NCBI RefSeq assembly: GCF_002377945.1 | Contig: NZ_DFQV01000002.1 | Location: forward strand, 41,498 to 105,497 | Source: Psychrobacter sp. UBA3480 | Lineage (GTDB): Bacteria; Pseudomonadota; Gammaproteobacteria; Pseudomonadales; Moraxellaceae | Reading direction: 5' to 3' | DNA: 64,000 bases | Part shown: positions 25,884-33,839 of the stretch, piece after piece | How positions within the stretch are numbered: position 1 is the first letter of the stretch | Layout: the number at the start of each line of letters is the position of its first letter | Position numbers and translations under genes: made by a program | Notes under the pieces: generated by a model | Seen by the model: only the letters and a program-made list of their open reading frames with translations | The model's database searches: none | What the model was told of the DNA's origin: nothing

Positions 25884-27674
25884 TTACCAAGTTTGCATAT
25901 TAAATAAACGTCCAGTTTGGCCATCGTCATGCAAGACTAATACAATTTCGTCTTCGGTCAGAGGGGCAGTAAGCTCTTGCACCTGAGAATTAATTGTAGT
26001 AGCAATAATTTGGATGCCAATATCACTATACTCCCTTAAAACTTCAAGTAATAAGTCCTTTTTACGGTTATCTAAGCTGTCAAATACGCCATCAATATAT
26101 ATAAAAGTGGGAAAGTTTCGTCCAAAGTATGCTCGTGTTACTGCTAGGTCAAAAGCTATACATAGAAGCCTTTGATATGTATTACCTTTACTCTCGCTAG
26201 TATTTACACCGGAATTATCTTGATATTCGGCTTGAAATTCAAAATTTCCTTCTTTGTTCAAGTAAACATTGATTTCACCACGTTTATTAAGCACTTTACT
26301 GATTATCTCATTGAAATATAGGCGGATTTTAGAAAAAGTATTATCTTTAGAGTTGTTGACTTCAGCAACATTATTTTGCATTTTGTCTTCAATATCATCT
26401 AGTAATAGTCTTAATGTCCGCTGTTGTTTCTGCAATTCTAAGATTTTCTCTATCTTCTGCTTTTGATGTGTTAAATTAATAATATGAGCTTGGACTTTAG
26501 CGATTCTATTGTTACTTTCTTTAAATTTACCTATTAACTCATTTTCTTGCAAGAATTGAAGCTGCTTGGCTCTTTCTTCATTAAGCGCCTTCAATTCTTC
26601 TTGAGTACTCGCTAACTCTTGCTGATTTTCAATTAACTCTTGGGTTAGATAAGAGTTTCTTTCCTTTGTGATCGCTCTGTTGAAAGTAATGAGTTGCTCA
26701 AAGTCTTTATTTACCTGCTCTGAAAATAACACACTTACTTCATCGAAAAGCTGTCTAACCTCTTTTGGGTCAAATTTAATGTTATCTTCGGAAAAAGACT
26801 GCTGAATATGATAGATGCTATTTTTAAGAGAGTATTCTTTCATGTTTAAATGAATAATTTGCTCATCTATATCAGCAACAAGCTGTTCAATAGTCTGCTT
26901 ATCTATCTCATTGAAATTAAAACCGTTTATGAATTGTTCGAGTTCCATTAGCTCTTGATTGCGTAATAATAACCTACCATCAGTTTTGCTTAGTGCTTCG
27001 CTAGCATTTTTTTCATCAAAGTCTTGGTGTTCTTTGATTTCTCTTTTAATATCATCACACTGTTTAGATACTTGATATCTTTGTCTGGCAAGTTCACCAT
27101 TAAAACCTAGTAAATCCGCCATGTAAGGCTTCCAATCAGCATCTTTACCGCGTTGCTGGCTACTTAGTTGGAATACTTGTCTAAAATCGTCTTGTGTGCG
27201 AATAAGATAACTAATGAGTTTGCGATACGGCCAATCTTTAATGGCAGTTAAATTTAATTTACTATCAAGATAAGCTTTTGCTCTATCAAAAGGTAGGTCA
27301 AAATGATTCCACTCTCTATCAGGCTTACTAATATAGTTTCGGTTTGCTTCTTGATGAGTGAAAAAACTAATTTTGGAGCTATCTGAAATGCTTCTTCTTA
27401 TAGTAAGATAATTATTTTCACTTAGACGAACCTCTAGAAAAAAAACAAAACTTTCAAATATATCATAGTTTGCAAACAAGAAACTCTTATTGTTCCTTTT
27501 AGCTAATAACATAAAGTCCAAAAGTCTCGCTAGAGTAGTCTTGCCCAAGTTATGAGAGTCTAATTTTCTATTCTCTGGGTATCTAACATCGCCATAGATA
27601 AAGTTAAGACCCATATTAAAAAAAATAGGCTTAAATTTTTTATCTTGATTGCTATAAATTTTAGAAAGCTTCAT
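25884..27674 (-). CDS. DUF2326-type ABC/SMC-like ATPase of an ABC-three-component system
   Basis: A 596-residue SMC/RecN-like ATPase. The Walker A region SHNLGKTTL (40-48) lies after an N-terminal FIYGD strand. A long coiled coil fills about 195-425. The ABC signature region SKGNTYQRLLCIAFDLA and the Walker-B-like FIYIDGVFDSLDN follow, with Gly in place of the usual catalytic Glu, as is common in DUF2326 proteins. Its start overlaps the 82-residue middle component by 4 bp. In ABC-3C systems the ATPase senses nucleic acid or nucleoprotein and controls the toxic effector. The region is AT-rich compared with the structural genes. Confidence 0.8.
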   Translation of the reverse strand: MKLSKIYSNQDKKFKPIFFNMGLNFIYGDVRYPENRKLDSHNLGKTTLARLLDFMLLAKRNNKSFLFANYDIFESFVFFLEVRLSENNYLTIRRSISDSSKISFFTHQEANRNYISKPDREWNHFDLPFDRAKAYLDSKLNLTAIKDWPYRKLISYLIRTQDDFRQVFQLSSQQRGKDADWKPYMADLLGFNGELARQRYQVSKQCDDIKREIKEHQDFDEKNASEALSKTDGRLLLRNQELMELEQFINGFNFNEIDKQTIEQLVADIDEQIIHLNMKEYSLKNSIYHIQQSFSEDNIKFDPKEVRQLFDEVSVLFSEQVNKDFEQLITFNRAITKERNSYLTQELIENQQELASTQEELKALNEERAKQLQFLQENELIGKFKESNNRIAKVQAHIINLTHQKQKIEKILELQKQQRTLRLLLDDIEDKMQNNVAEVNNSKDNTFSKIRLYFNEIISKVLNKRGEINVYLNKEGNFEFQAEYQDNSGVNTSESKGNTYQRLLCIAFDLAVTRAYFGRNFPTFIYIDGVFDSLDNRKKDLLLEVLREYSDIGIQIIATTINSQVQELTAPLTEDEIVLVLHDDGQTGRLFNMQTW

Positions 27675-27919
27675 GGCCTATTCTCAATAAATTCTAACAT
27701 GTCTGTCTTAGGTTGGTATTCGACTAAACCTAATAAGAATAAGAAGTTTAAAGCAGGAGCAAATAAATACTCACCACTTGTAATATTATCTTTAACTAAA
27801 GTTAATAGTTTACTATAGGGTACAAGTCGTTTCTTTTTTAATTCCTTGAGCATTAGAAAGCTAGCATATATTACTGTTTTATCAGGATGGCTATGCTTAG
27901 TTGGTCGGATTATCATCAT
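27671..27919 (-). CDS. ABC-three-component system middle component
   Basis: An 82-residue helical protein between the nuclease and the ATPase. The SYLM-like helix YASFLMLKELKK, the KLLTLVKDN segment and FAPALNFLFLLGLVEYQ give the winged-helix pattern of ABC-3C middle components, where LFLLGLVEY is the most recognisable part. It overlaps both neighbours (4 bp with the ATPase, 23 bp with the nuclease), so the three are co-translated. It likely bridges effector and ATPase. Exact subfamily number cannot be assigned by eye. Confidence 0.7.
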   Translation of the reverse strand: MMIIRPTKHSHPDKTVIYASFLMLKELKKKRLVPYSKLLTLVKDNITSGEYLFAPALNFLFLLGLVEYQPKTDMLEFIENRP

Positions 27920-28859
27920 TTGATTTTCCTATATCACAATTCCAATACATATAAAAAACTATAATTCTAGTTAATCTTAGGTTTTTTCTTAAGACATAGT
28001 CTTTTTCTCTTAAATATTTTACCAGTTCGTTAAATATATCATCAAAATAATCCAATTCACGTTGTTTAGGTATAATGTACTGAAGCTGAAACTCTTCTAT
28101 AGATTCTTGGTAGCAGTCTTGTAATCGTTTATTTTGTGGATCATTCAGAAAATCTTTAATTTGATAAACATATTTCATGTAATTACGCTCAAGCTGCCTA
28201 GCTGTATCATCACGAAGATTGTTTAATATATTTTTTTCTTGGTAACTAGTTCTAACAACAGGTAGAAACTCTTTATGGTAATCTTTATCATTAAAAACGT
28301 TAGAAAAGTGACCAATAACTTCAGCTAAATTGTTTAAGTCTAACGCTGGTGCGTGGTTCAATGGTTGTAAATTAACATTGCTCATGTCAACAATATATTG
28401 ATAGCGAGCTAAGTAATAATCTAAATCATCATTGCCTAACACAGTGATATCATCAATAGCTAAGCCTGTATTGTCAGATATATATTTCTGAATTATAGGC
28501 TTTGCCCCGCCTGTCAAGCTTCTGTTTGCAAATAAGATATAGTGGTTTATCTGACTTTTATCTACCATTTCTTTTATTTTTTCGACTTCCTTTGCAAGGA
28601 TGCAGCTATTATTTCCATGAAAGTCAGAGTCGGTAAAATGCTTATTAACCCCTGTAGTATGCTTTGCTTGTATTATAGTTATACCTTGCCAAGGATTCGA
28701 TTGACTTGGATGCAAATTAGCTTTCCCATGGAACTCACCATCTTTGCCACCATCAGCTCCTTTAGAAAATCCTTGTACGCCATTACCAAGTATTTCCTTG
28801 CAGATAGCGATAGCTAGATTTTCAAACCTACTATCATCCAAATCAAAATATTGATACAT
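27897..28859 (-). CDS. PD-(D/E)xK nuclease effector with ABC-3C C-terminal domain
   Basis: A 320-residue protein. The frame is open from 28889, but AGAGGCG precedes the ATG at 28859, used here. The N-terminal domain has the restriction-endonuclease (Mrr-like) core: FENLAIAIC (Glu13), GADGGKDG (Asp36/Asp40) and TIIQAKHT (Gln64-x-Lys66). The middle (about 160-190) is a Rossmann-like strand set, and the C-terminal helical part matches the conserved ABC-3C domain. It probably cuts DNA when released by its ATPase partner. First gene of the cassette. Confidence 0.75.
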   Translation of the reverse strand: MYQYFDLDDSRFENLAIAICKEILGNGVQGFSKGADGGKDGEFHGKANLHPSQSNPWQGITIIQAKHTTGVNKHFTDSDFHGNNSCILAKEVEKIKEMVDKSQINHYILFANRSLTGGAKPIIQKYISDNTGLAIDDITVLGNDDLDYYLARYQYIVDMSNVNLQPLNHAPALDLNNLAEVIGHFSNVFNDKDYHKEFLPVVRTSYQEKNILNNLRDDTARQLERNYMKYVYQIKDFLNDPQNKRLQDCYQESIEEFQLQYIIPKQRELDYFDDIFNELVKYLREKDYVLRKNLRLTRIIVFYMYWNCDIGKSNDDNPTN

Positions 28860-28931
28860 TATATCGCCTCTTTGTGATGTCGAAAACAAACTCTTTGTTA
28901 TTGAATATATATGAACGTTAGTTTTAATTAT

Positions 28932-29315
28932 TCATTTAAAACACGCCTTCAAACCAACCTCTACAGCCTCACTCAAGTCAGCTCCCTTCTTAATGCTATA
29001 AGGCACGTTTGGCATCAAGCCGTCTTTCTCCAGAGATTTAGCAGCGGCCTTATTAAGCGGCGTACCAATAGATGAGTCTTTACTATGGCCTGCAGGTTCA
29101 AAATATACCTCAGTCCCAAATTCTGGATAATAGACACAAGATATCTCGCCTGATGTCGTAAACGGGTAAGGCGTATTATGATCAGCACCCCAAAATATTT
29201 CATGCACGGCAACATCGCCAGAAACAAACTTATGACTATCGTCTTGAGCAGGAGAGCATGCAGCTAACGATAAGACCGCTATGCTAATTAACCACCTGGA
29301 CATATTGATTCGCAT
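28932..29315 (-). CDS. DUF2511-like lipoprotein
   Basis: A 127-residue protein with a lipobox (LAAC, about Cys20) and a mature domain resembling DUF2511/YebY: YPFTTSGEISCVYYPE, then VYFEPAGHS, GTPLNKAAA, and a C-terminal LKACFK. The two mature Cys are probably disulphide-bonded. It overlaps the excalibur-domain gene by 28 bp, so translation is coupled. An alternative start 12 bp later (ATG 29303) is possible. A lysogeny-expressed envelope moron is likely (inference). Confidence 0.6.
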   Translation of the reverse strand: MRINMSRWLISIAVLSLAACSPAQDDSHKFVSGDVAVHEIFWGADHNTPYPFTTSGEISCVYYPEFGTEVYFEPAGHSKDSSIGTPLNKAAAKSLEKDGLMPNVPYSIKKGADLSEAVEVGLKACFK

Positions 29316-29581
29316 GGTACACCGTCCTTGTCGCGATCTAGTCGTTTATAACCACACTTTAATGCCTGCTTAGCTTGCTCACAGTTCGCCATTTGGCCGC
29401 AGGTACTAGGCAATCCTTTGCATTGTGCTCCACCAGTACCTTTGGCAAACAGTGGGTGATCTACTTTGACAGGTTCCTTTAAAACCATATTGCCTTGAAA
29501 TGGGTTGTCTATCGTAGTAACACCGGCATTGGACAATAAAGCGAGCATAGAGAATGCTGCTGCTAGTATTAATTTTTTCAT
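29288..29581 (-). CDS. Secreted excalibur-domain protein
   Basis: A 97-residue protein with a signal peptide (LILAAAFSMLALLSNAG). The C-terminus carries the excalibur calcium-binding motif: CEQAKQALKCGYKRLDRDKDGVPCE, read as two Cys plus DRDKDGVPCE. The domain often accompanies nucleases; here it stands alone. The N-terminal middle has four further Cys (GAQCKG, PSTCGQ). It lies between the adhesin-E-like and DUF2511-like genes in a leftward group of exported morons. Confidence 0.7.
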   Translation of the reverse strand: MKKLILAAAFSMLALLSNAGVTTIDNPFQGNMVLKEPVKVDHPLFAKGTGGAQCKGLPSTCGQMANCEQAKQALKCGYKRLDRDKDGVPCESICPGG

Positions 29582-29608
29582 AGGCGAAGTCTTTTTCTAG
29601 AAATTATT

Positions 29609-30127
29609 TTAATTACTATTCAACATTAGTGACTCCATAAATTCTTCGTAGCTATCAAGAAGTTCAACCTCCTTGATAGCTATAGAGGCACAAGCGTTTT
29701 CAATATTATAGCCACCAACAGTTTCAGGGAAAGCATAAGAAAAATCTGACTCAGACAACATTGTTTTTTTGAATTGTTGACTGTTAATAACTTCATCTTT
29801 AAAGCCATAATCTACAAGCGCATTGACATAATATGTTTGATCGTCACATGAAATAAACCATTGCTGCTTTGAATAATACAATCCCTTTTTACGAACTGGA
29901 TTGTTATTTATATACGTATATTGAAAAATGGCAGAAATATACTTAGGCTTATCTTTAGTGCTACTAAAGCTACTGTCTCCATATACCCTAATATTCTGTC
30001 TCTTAACTGAGTCATAATCTAAGAATGTTTGCATTTGTTTATCGCCAGACTTACCTAAGTCTATCCATTCAACGGCGCTAGATACCACTGGTAAAGCCAA
30101 TAAGACTGCTAACAAAACTTTATTCAT
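29609..30127 (-). CDS. Surface-adhesin-E-like secreted protein
   Basis: A 172-residue protein. A GTG at 30133 is in frame, but AAGGA is better placed for the ATG at 30127. The signal peptide ends near VSSA. The mature part has the protein-E pattern: WIDLGKSGD, FLDYDSVKR, and YYSKQQWFISCDDQTYYV with a Cys repeated later (NACASI). Related proteins in Haemophilus and Moraxella are small surface adhesins. It is downstream of the repressor on the same strand, so it may alter the surface of the lysogen (inference). Confidence 0.6.
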   Translation of the reverse strand: MNKVLLAVLLALPVVSSAVEWIDLGKSGDKQMQTFLDYDSVKRQNIRVYGDSSFSSTKDKPKYISAIFQYTYINNNPVRKKGLYYSKQQWFISCDDQTYYVNALVDYGFKDEVINSQQFKKTMLSESDFSYAFPETVGGYNIENACASIAIKEVELLDSYEEFMESLMLNSN

Positions 30128-30249
30128 AATCACATCCTTGTGTTATTCAAAGTCTATTACTTCACGATATACGCACCATCCAAATGGCAGGGTGTCGACT
30201 GGCTTGGCCAGCCTTAAGAAATGGCATATCCAATAATACTCATAGGGTT

Positions 30250-30927
30250 TCATACTGATCTCAGTATCTGCTTACGTTCCACTGCGACGCCGCAAATAGT
30301 AAAAGGTACAAAGCGACTATCTATAATTGGATAATTCTCATTAGAAGGTATCAGCTGTGAATACTCCTCACCAGTTTTTTCATCAAAACCACGAGGACGC
30401 CACTTTTTGAAAGTTACTTTTTTTTCACCTTTACGTAGTGCGATTACATAATCAGCAGGATTCGGCTGGATGTCTGGATCAATCAGTACTAGCTCACCAG
30501 ACTTGAAGTCAGGTTCCATACTGTCACCTTCTAAAACTATCCAATATACATTTTTGCCATACCCTTCACCAAAAATTGGTAGAAATTCATCTGAAATTGC
30601 ATCGTCATGGTATTCACAAAATTCACCAGCTTGAACGAAGTTCAGTAGAGGGACATACCTCACCGTTTCTTTTTTTATTACTTTGAAGTTATCGCCATCG
30701 CCTTGTAATTTTTTAATGTTATCTGATAAATCCTTAAATCTTAGATCCGCTTCATCAATATCAAAATACTTGGCGTACTTTAGTACCGTAGTGCTGCTTG
30801 GACTTTTAGTATCACCATTGATAATCCTGAATGTTGTTGATTGAGCGATATTTGATTTTTCCTGCAACTGATAAGCATTGATATTATTTTTATCTAATAA
30901 ATATTGAATATTCTTCGCTAATAAAGA
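30250..30927 (-). CDS. CI-type prophage repressor with S24 autoprotease domain
   Basis: A 225-residue repressor. The N-terminal HTH (INAYQLQEKSNIAQSTTFRIINGD, read as helix AYQLQEKSN and recognition QSTTFRII) is followed by the S24 domain. The self-cleavage site is Ala101-Gly102 (VQAGEF), the nucleophile Ser137 in GDSMEP and the general base Lys175 in VTFKKW. These predict RecA-assisted cleavage after DNA damage. A frame exists from GTG 30945, but GGGAGG is spaced for the GTG at 30927, so that start was chosen. It probably binds the ATGCA-N4-YGCAT operators at three promoters. Confidence 0.85.
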   Translation of the reverse strand, partial: SLLAKNIQYLLDKNNINAYQLQEKSNIAQSTTFRIINGDTKSPSSTTVLKYAKYFDIDEADLRFKDLSDNIKKLQGDGDNFKVIKKETVRYVPLLNFVQAGEFCEYHDDAISDEFLPIFGEGYGKNVYWIVLEGDSMEPDFKSGELVLIDPDIQPNPADYVIALRKGEKKVTFKKWRPRGFDEKTGEEYSQLIPSNENYPIIDSRFVPFTICGVAVERKQILRSV

Positions 30928-30973
30928 CACCTGAAGCCCTCCCACTCAAATTTAGCAACTGCTAATTAAATAT

Positions 30974-31002
30974 ATTTTATGCAAAAACGCATATTTATGT
31001 AA
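30974..31002 (-). promoter_or_regulatory. Leftward repressor promoter with operator in the spacer
   Basis: On the - strand, -35 TTACAT (30997-31002) and -10 TAAAAT (30974-30979) are 17 bp apart. The operator, read ATGCGTTTTTGCAT, lies between them (30979-30992). It drives the repressor and the genes to its left, so the repressor probably autoregulates. Confidence 0.6.
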
Positions 31003-31021
31003 TAGCCTATCCATAAGTGGG

Positions 31022-31049
31022 TTGATATTATGCATATTTGCATTATAAT
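31022..31049 (+). promoter_or_regulatory. Rightward early promoter with operator in the spacer
   Basis: -35 TTGATA (31022-31027) and a perfect -10 TATAAT (31044-31049) are 16 bp apart, and the palindromic operator ATGCATATTTGCAT fills 31030-31043. This is the classical arrangement for a CI-repressed PR. It lies 35 bp before the Cro-like gene. Confidence 0.65.
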
Positions 31050-31083
31050 ACAGGTGAGAGTCCATTAAAGGAGTACGTCTCTA

Positions 31084-31326
31084 ATGCAAGCTTCACATCA
31101 AATATCTGAACTTATCGAAGCAGGTATGACGCAAGAATTGATTGCTGATAAGGCAAAAATATATCAATCAAAAGTGTCTCGCCTTTCTACCGGTAAAACT
31201 AAAAACCCAAGATGGAGCGACGTTGAAGCGATTAAAAAACTTCATCTGTTCGTAGTTATTGAAAACCAAGACTGGGTAGATTTTGATTTAGGGAAATTAA
31301 CCCATGCTCAACCAGAACCAGCCTAA
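31084..31326 (+). CDS. Cro-like helix-turn-helix protein
   Basis: An 80-residue DNA-binding protein. A single HTH fills the N-terminal half: MTQELIADKAKIYQSKVSRL, with a GKTKNPRWSDVEAI third helix. It is the first gene after the rightward promoter and is divergent from the repressor, the position of Cro in lambdoid phages. It probably competes for the same ATGCA-N4-YGCAT operators. An acidic, Pro-ending C-terminus follows the HTH. Confidence 0.7.
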   Translation: MQASHQISELIEAGMTQELIADKAKIYQSKVSRLSTGKTKNPRWSDVEAIKKLHLFVVIENQDWVDFDLGKLTHAQPEPA

Positions 31327-31391
31327 CCCTATATCAAAAGATACAAAAATATAGGGCTCAACAAAACGTTTTTATAGACAGGTGTAACACG

Positions 31392-31874
31392 ATGGACGTA
31401 ATAGATGCAGCACACAAAACAGTGCACAACACTCAGCATGGTGGTTCAACCGCAATTGCCGCACGCATGGGTATGTCTAGCAATGTACTGAACAGCAAGG
31501 TTAATCCTAATTGCGATACTCACCATCTGAGACTAGATGAAGCTATTACGATCATGGAATTCACTGGTGATCATTCAATCATCCAAGCGATGGCCAGCCG
31601 ATTAGGTGGGGTTTACTGCGAAGTGAATGGGGAAGCGACAAAGGATGAATTGATCATGACGGCATTGTCAGCATCTGCTTGCCAAGGCGATGTCATGACA
31701 GAAATGCATAAAGCGCTGGAAGATGGACGCATAAGCTGTAATGAGCTTGACAGCCTACTGCCGAAAATACAGAAAGCGATGTCTTCACTACAGTCGCTCA
31801 AGAACCACGTTAAGCGTAAGCATGCTAAAGACAATCCACACTTGCAAAATAATCAAGGCAATAAAAAACCCTAA
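31392..31874 (+). CDS. Phage regulatory protein of the CII family
   Basis: A 160-residue protein with the Phage_CII pattern: DAAHKTVHNTQHGGSTAIA, MSSNVLNSKVNPN and THHLRLDEAITIMEFTGDHSII. The family members are HTH activators of the lysogeny promoters. Its C-terminal half (SALEDG..LPKIQKAMSSLQSLK) is helical and may oligomerise. A hairpin overlaps its stop codon. It is likely transcribed from the rightward early promoter with the Cro-like gene. Confidence 0.75.
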   Translation: MDVIDAAHKTVHNTQHGGSTAIAARMGMSSNVLNSKVNPNCDTHHLRLDEAITIMEFTGDHSIIQAMASRLGGVYCEVNGEATKDELIMTALSASACQGDVMTEMHKALEDGRISCNELDSLLPKIQKAMSSLQSLKNHVKRKHAKDNPHLQNNQGNKKP

Positions 31875-31894
31875 TCAGCTGCAACTGATTAGGG
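31869..31894 (+). terminator. Hairpin overlapping the stop of the CII-like gene
   Basis: CCCTAATCAG (31869-31878) and CTGATTAGGG (31885-31894) are perfect complements, preceded by A6 but not followed by a T-run. It may be an attenuator or a weak terminator, or on the - strand a real one. Confidence 0.5.
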
Positions 31895-31932
31895 CTTCAA
31901 TAAAGCTGAACCTGTAATTGGAGTATAGCATT

Positions 31933-32601
31933 ATGAATATCTTAAGGCAAAACGCTGATAAAAAAATGACTAGCCAGCAAATAGCCGACCTGGTTAATAA
32001 GCGTCACGATAACGTGAAGCGCACTATTGAATCAGTTGTCAAAACTGGCGTCATTGTCCAACCTCAAATTGAGGATGAACACACTCAGGATACTATGGGC
32101 CGTCCTCGTACAACACAGGTTTATGTTTTTACAGGTGATCAAGGTGAGCGCGATAGTCTTGTAGTCGTAGCACAGTTATCACCTGAGTTTACCGGTGCGC
32201 TTATAGATAGATGGAGAGAGCTAGAGGCGAAAGCAAATGGGCCAGTGATCCCTCAAAGTTTCGCTGAAGCTCTACAGCTAGCCGCTAACCAAGCGTTACA
32301 GATTGAGCAGAATGCGCCAAAAGTTCTGCACTATGACAACGTGGTTGAGCGTAAAGGCCTGCTTAATGCTACCCAAGTCGCTCAAAAGGTGCGTCTATCA
32401 GCTGTTGCTATGAATAAGATACTTGATGAGCTTGGTGTCTATAACAGAGCTGTGAAGCGTTCGCGTGTATTTCAGCAATGGTTTATCGATAAAGGCTTGG
32501 GTGAAGTTAAGCAGACTGATCAAGGCTACTCGCAAGCACTATTTACCAAGCGCGGTGAAGCATGGATTATCGAGCGTCTAGTAAGTGAAGGGGTGGCCTA
32601 A
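31933..32601 (+). CDS. Rha/KilAC-type phage regulatory (antirepressor-like) protein
   Basis: A 222-residue protein from ATG 31933 (GGAG at 31920-31923); an in-frame TTG at 31918 was rejected. The N-terminal part has the Rha signature TSQQIADLVNKRHDNVKRTI and a GRPRTTQVYVFTGDQGERDS wing. The C-terminal domain (about 125-222) resembles the KilAC/ANT antirepressor domain: LNATQVAQKVRLSAVAMNKIL, RVFQQWFIDKG. Such proteins control phage development or host range. It directly precedes the replication gene by an overlapping TAATG. Confidence 0.65.
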   Translation: MNILRQNADKKMTSQQIADLVNKRHDNVKRTIESVVKTGVIVQPQIEDEHTQDTMGRPRTTQVYVFTGDQGERDSLVVVAQLSPEFTGALIDRWRELEAKANGPVIPQSFAEALQLAANQALQIEQNAPKVLHYDNVVERKGLLNATQVAQKVRLSAVAMNKILDELGVYNRAVKRSRVFQQWFIDKGLGEVKQTDQGYSQALFTKRGEAWIIERLVSEGVA

Positions 32602-33839
32602 TGCATTTCTATATGTTTAATCCTGCTGACTTCAATAACTCAGCACGTCACCTATCATTACCTGAGCGTGCTATCTATCGTGACTTGATAGATATGTACT
32701 ATCACAGCGAACAAGCTATCGATACCTCAGACATGGATAGATTGGCACGTCGTCTGCTATGTACCACGCCTGAATATCGCACAATGCTTGAATACGTGCT
32801 TGATGAATTCTTTGTCAAACGTGGTAAGCGTCACCACCACCATCGTATTGATAGAGAAATCAAAAACTATAAATACCAAAACCGTAACGCCGACAGTAAC
32901 GGCAAGCGTAACGCTGTAACGAACGATGTAACGCAAGGTGTAACGCCAAGTAACGATGCTTGTAACGTTACATGTAACGCTGATGACACACCAATGACCA
33001 GTGCAGAACGCACTCGTAAGTCTCGTCAAGAGCGTAAGTTGATGATTGAAAGCCTTACTAATATAGGCGTGTCGGTTGAGAAAGGTATTAAAGCTGCTGA
33101 CTTAAAACATCTATATGCAACACATATTGACGATGTAACAAGTAACGTTACAACCGATGTAACGAAATCTGTAACGCACAGTAACGAGCCATGTAACGCT
33201 AGTAACGCAAAAAACGACGCTATAACTAGTAACCATGAACTAGAAACCAGTAACCAATTAAATACTCTCAACAACAACAGCGCAGCCGTGAAGGAAAAAT
33301 TTGATGTTGAGTTTTGGCAACCAATGCTTACTGAGATACAGCCTATAGTATCCGCTGAGGCACCAGCAATGCCTCCAATGAATCAAGTAGATTTCGACAG
33401 CCACCTCAAGAAGTTTAGAAACTTCCGTATTGAGGAGAAGGAAAAAGGGAATCCTGTTGTCACTGAGGGTCGTTGTCTAGATATGTTCGTTGACTGGATT
33501 AAGCGTGAATATATTCATCAGCAACGATCTAAGTCTAATGCAGCAAAGTCAGCTCCAGACAGTCAAACACCTACTGTAGATTACTCAGCCATTGGTAAGG
33601 CTCCTATAGCTGGCGATAGCGATCTACCACATGTCTACCATCCTAGCCACAGTCAACCTGTTACATCAGTCAAACGTGATCCAGAAATATCGGTCATGGT
33701 TAATGGACTTTGGAAAGAGCCATTGCCCGGTATGAGCGTTGCTGAAACTTATGAGTATATAGAACAGGAGCACATGCCTGGTGAAATGCAGAATGAGGTA
33801 TATGACAGGTTGTTAAACCATATGCAGGTGGCGGTATGA
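32601..33839 (+). CDS. DUF1376-family replication protein containing the probable origin
   Basis: A 412-residue protein. The N-terminal DUF1376/YdaU domain (about 1-95) has FYMFNPADFNNSARHLSLPE, the AIYRDLIDMYYHSE helix and RLARRL, typical of lambdoid initiator-like proteins. The middle, about residues 96-210, is low-complexity Asn/Thr/Val-rich because it is encoded by many GTAACG repeats. The C-terminal part (FWQPMLTEIQP, then FRNFRIEEKEKG) resembles helicase-loader-type replication proteins. The repeats inside the gene resemble lambda O with its iterons. It overlaps both neighbours. Confidence 0.7.
   Translation: MHFYMFNPADFNNSARHLSLPERAIYRDLIDMYYHSEQAIDTSDMDRLARRLLCTTPEYRTMLEYVLDEFFVKRGKRHHHHRIDREIKNYKYQNRNADSNGKRNAVTNDVTQGVTPSNDACNVTCNADDTPMTSAERTRKSRQERKLMIESLTNIGVSVEKGIKAADLKHLYATHIDDVTSNVTTDVTKSVTHSNEPCNASNAKNDAITSNHELETSNQLNTLNNNSAAVKEKFDVEFWQPMLTEIQPIVSAEAPAMPPMNQVDFDSHLKKFRNFRIEEKEKGNPVVTEGRCLDMFVDWIKREYIHQQRSKSNAAKSAPDSQTPTVDYSAIGKAPIAGDSDLPHVYHPSHSQPVTSVKRDPEISVMVNGLWKEPLPGMSVAETYEYIEQEHMPGEMQNEVYDRLLNHMQVAV
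32884..33207 (+). other. Putative phage replication origin: GTAACG iterons in two clusters
   Basis: Cluster 1 (32884-32979) has nine direct GTAACG copies with starts at 32884, 32896, 32908, 32916, 32928, 32940, 32950, 32962 and 32974; most are 12 bp apart. Cluster 2 (33135-33207) has one GTAACA at 33135 and six GTAACG at 33142, 33159, 33171, 33181, 33193 and 33202. Each cluster holds one GTAACGTTAC palindrome (32962, 33142). They lie in the initiator-like gene, as the lambda origin lies in O. The near-helical spacing fits protein-bound iterons. Confidence 0.6.

Noticed and set aside
32884..33207. Possible CRISPR-like array
   Set aside because: The repeated unit is only 6 bp, there are no equal spacers, and it is within a coding gene. 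Iterons explain it better.
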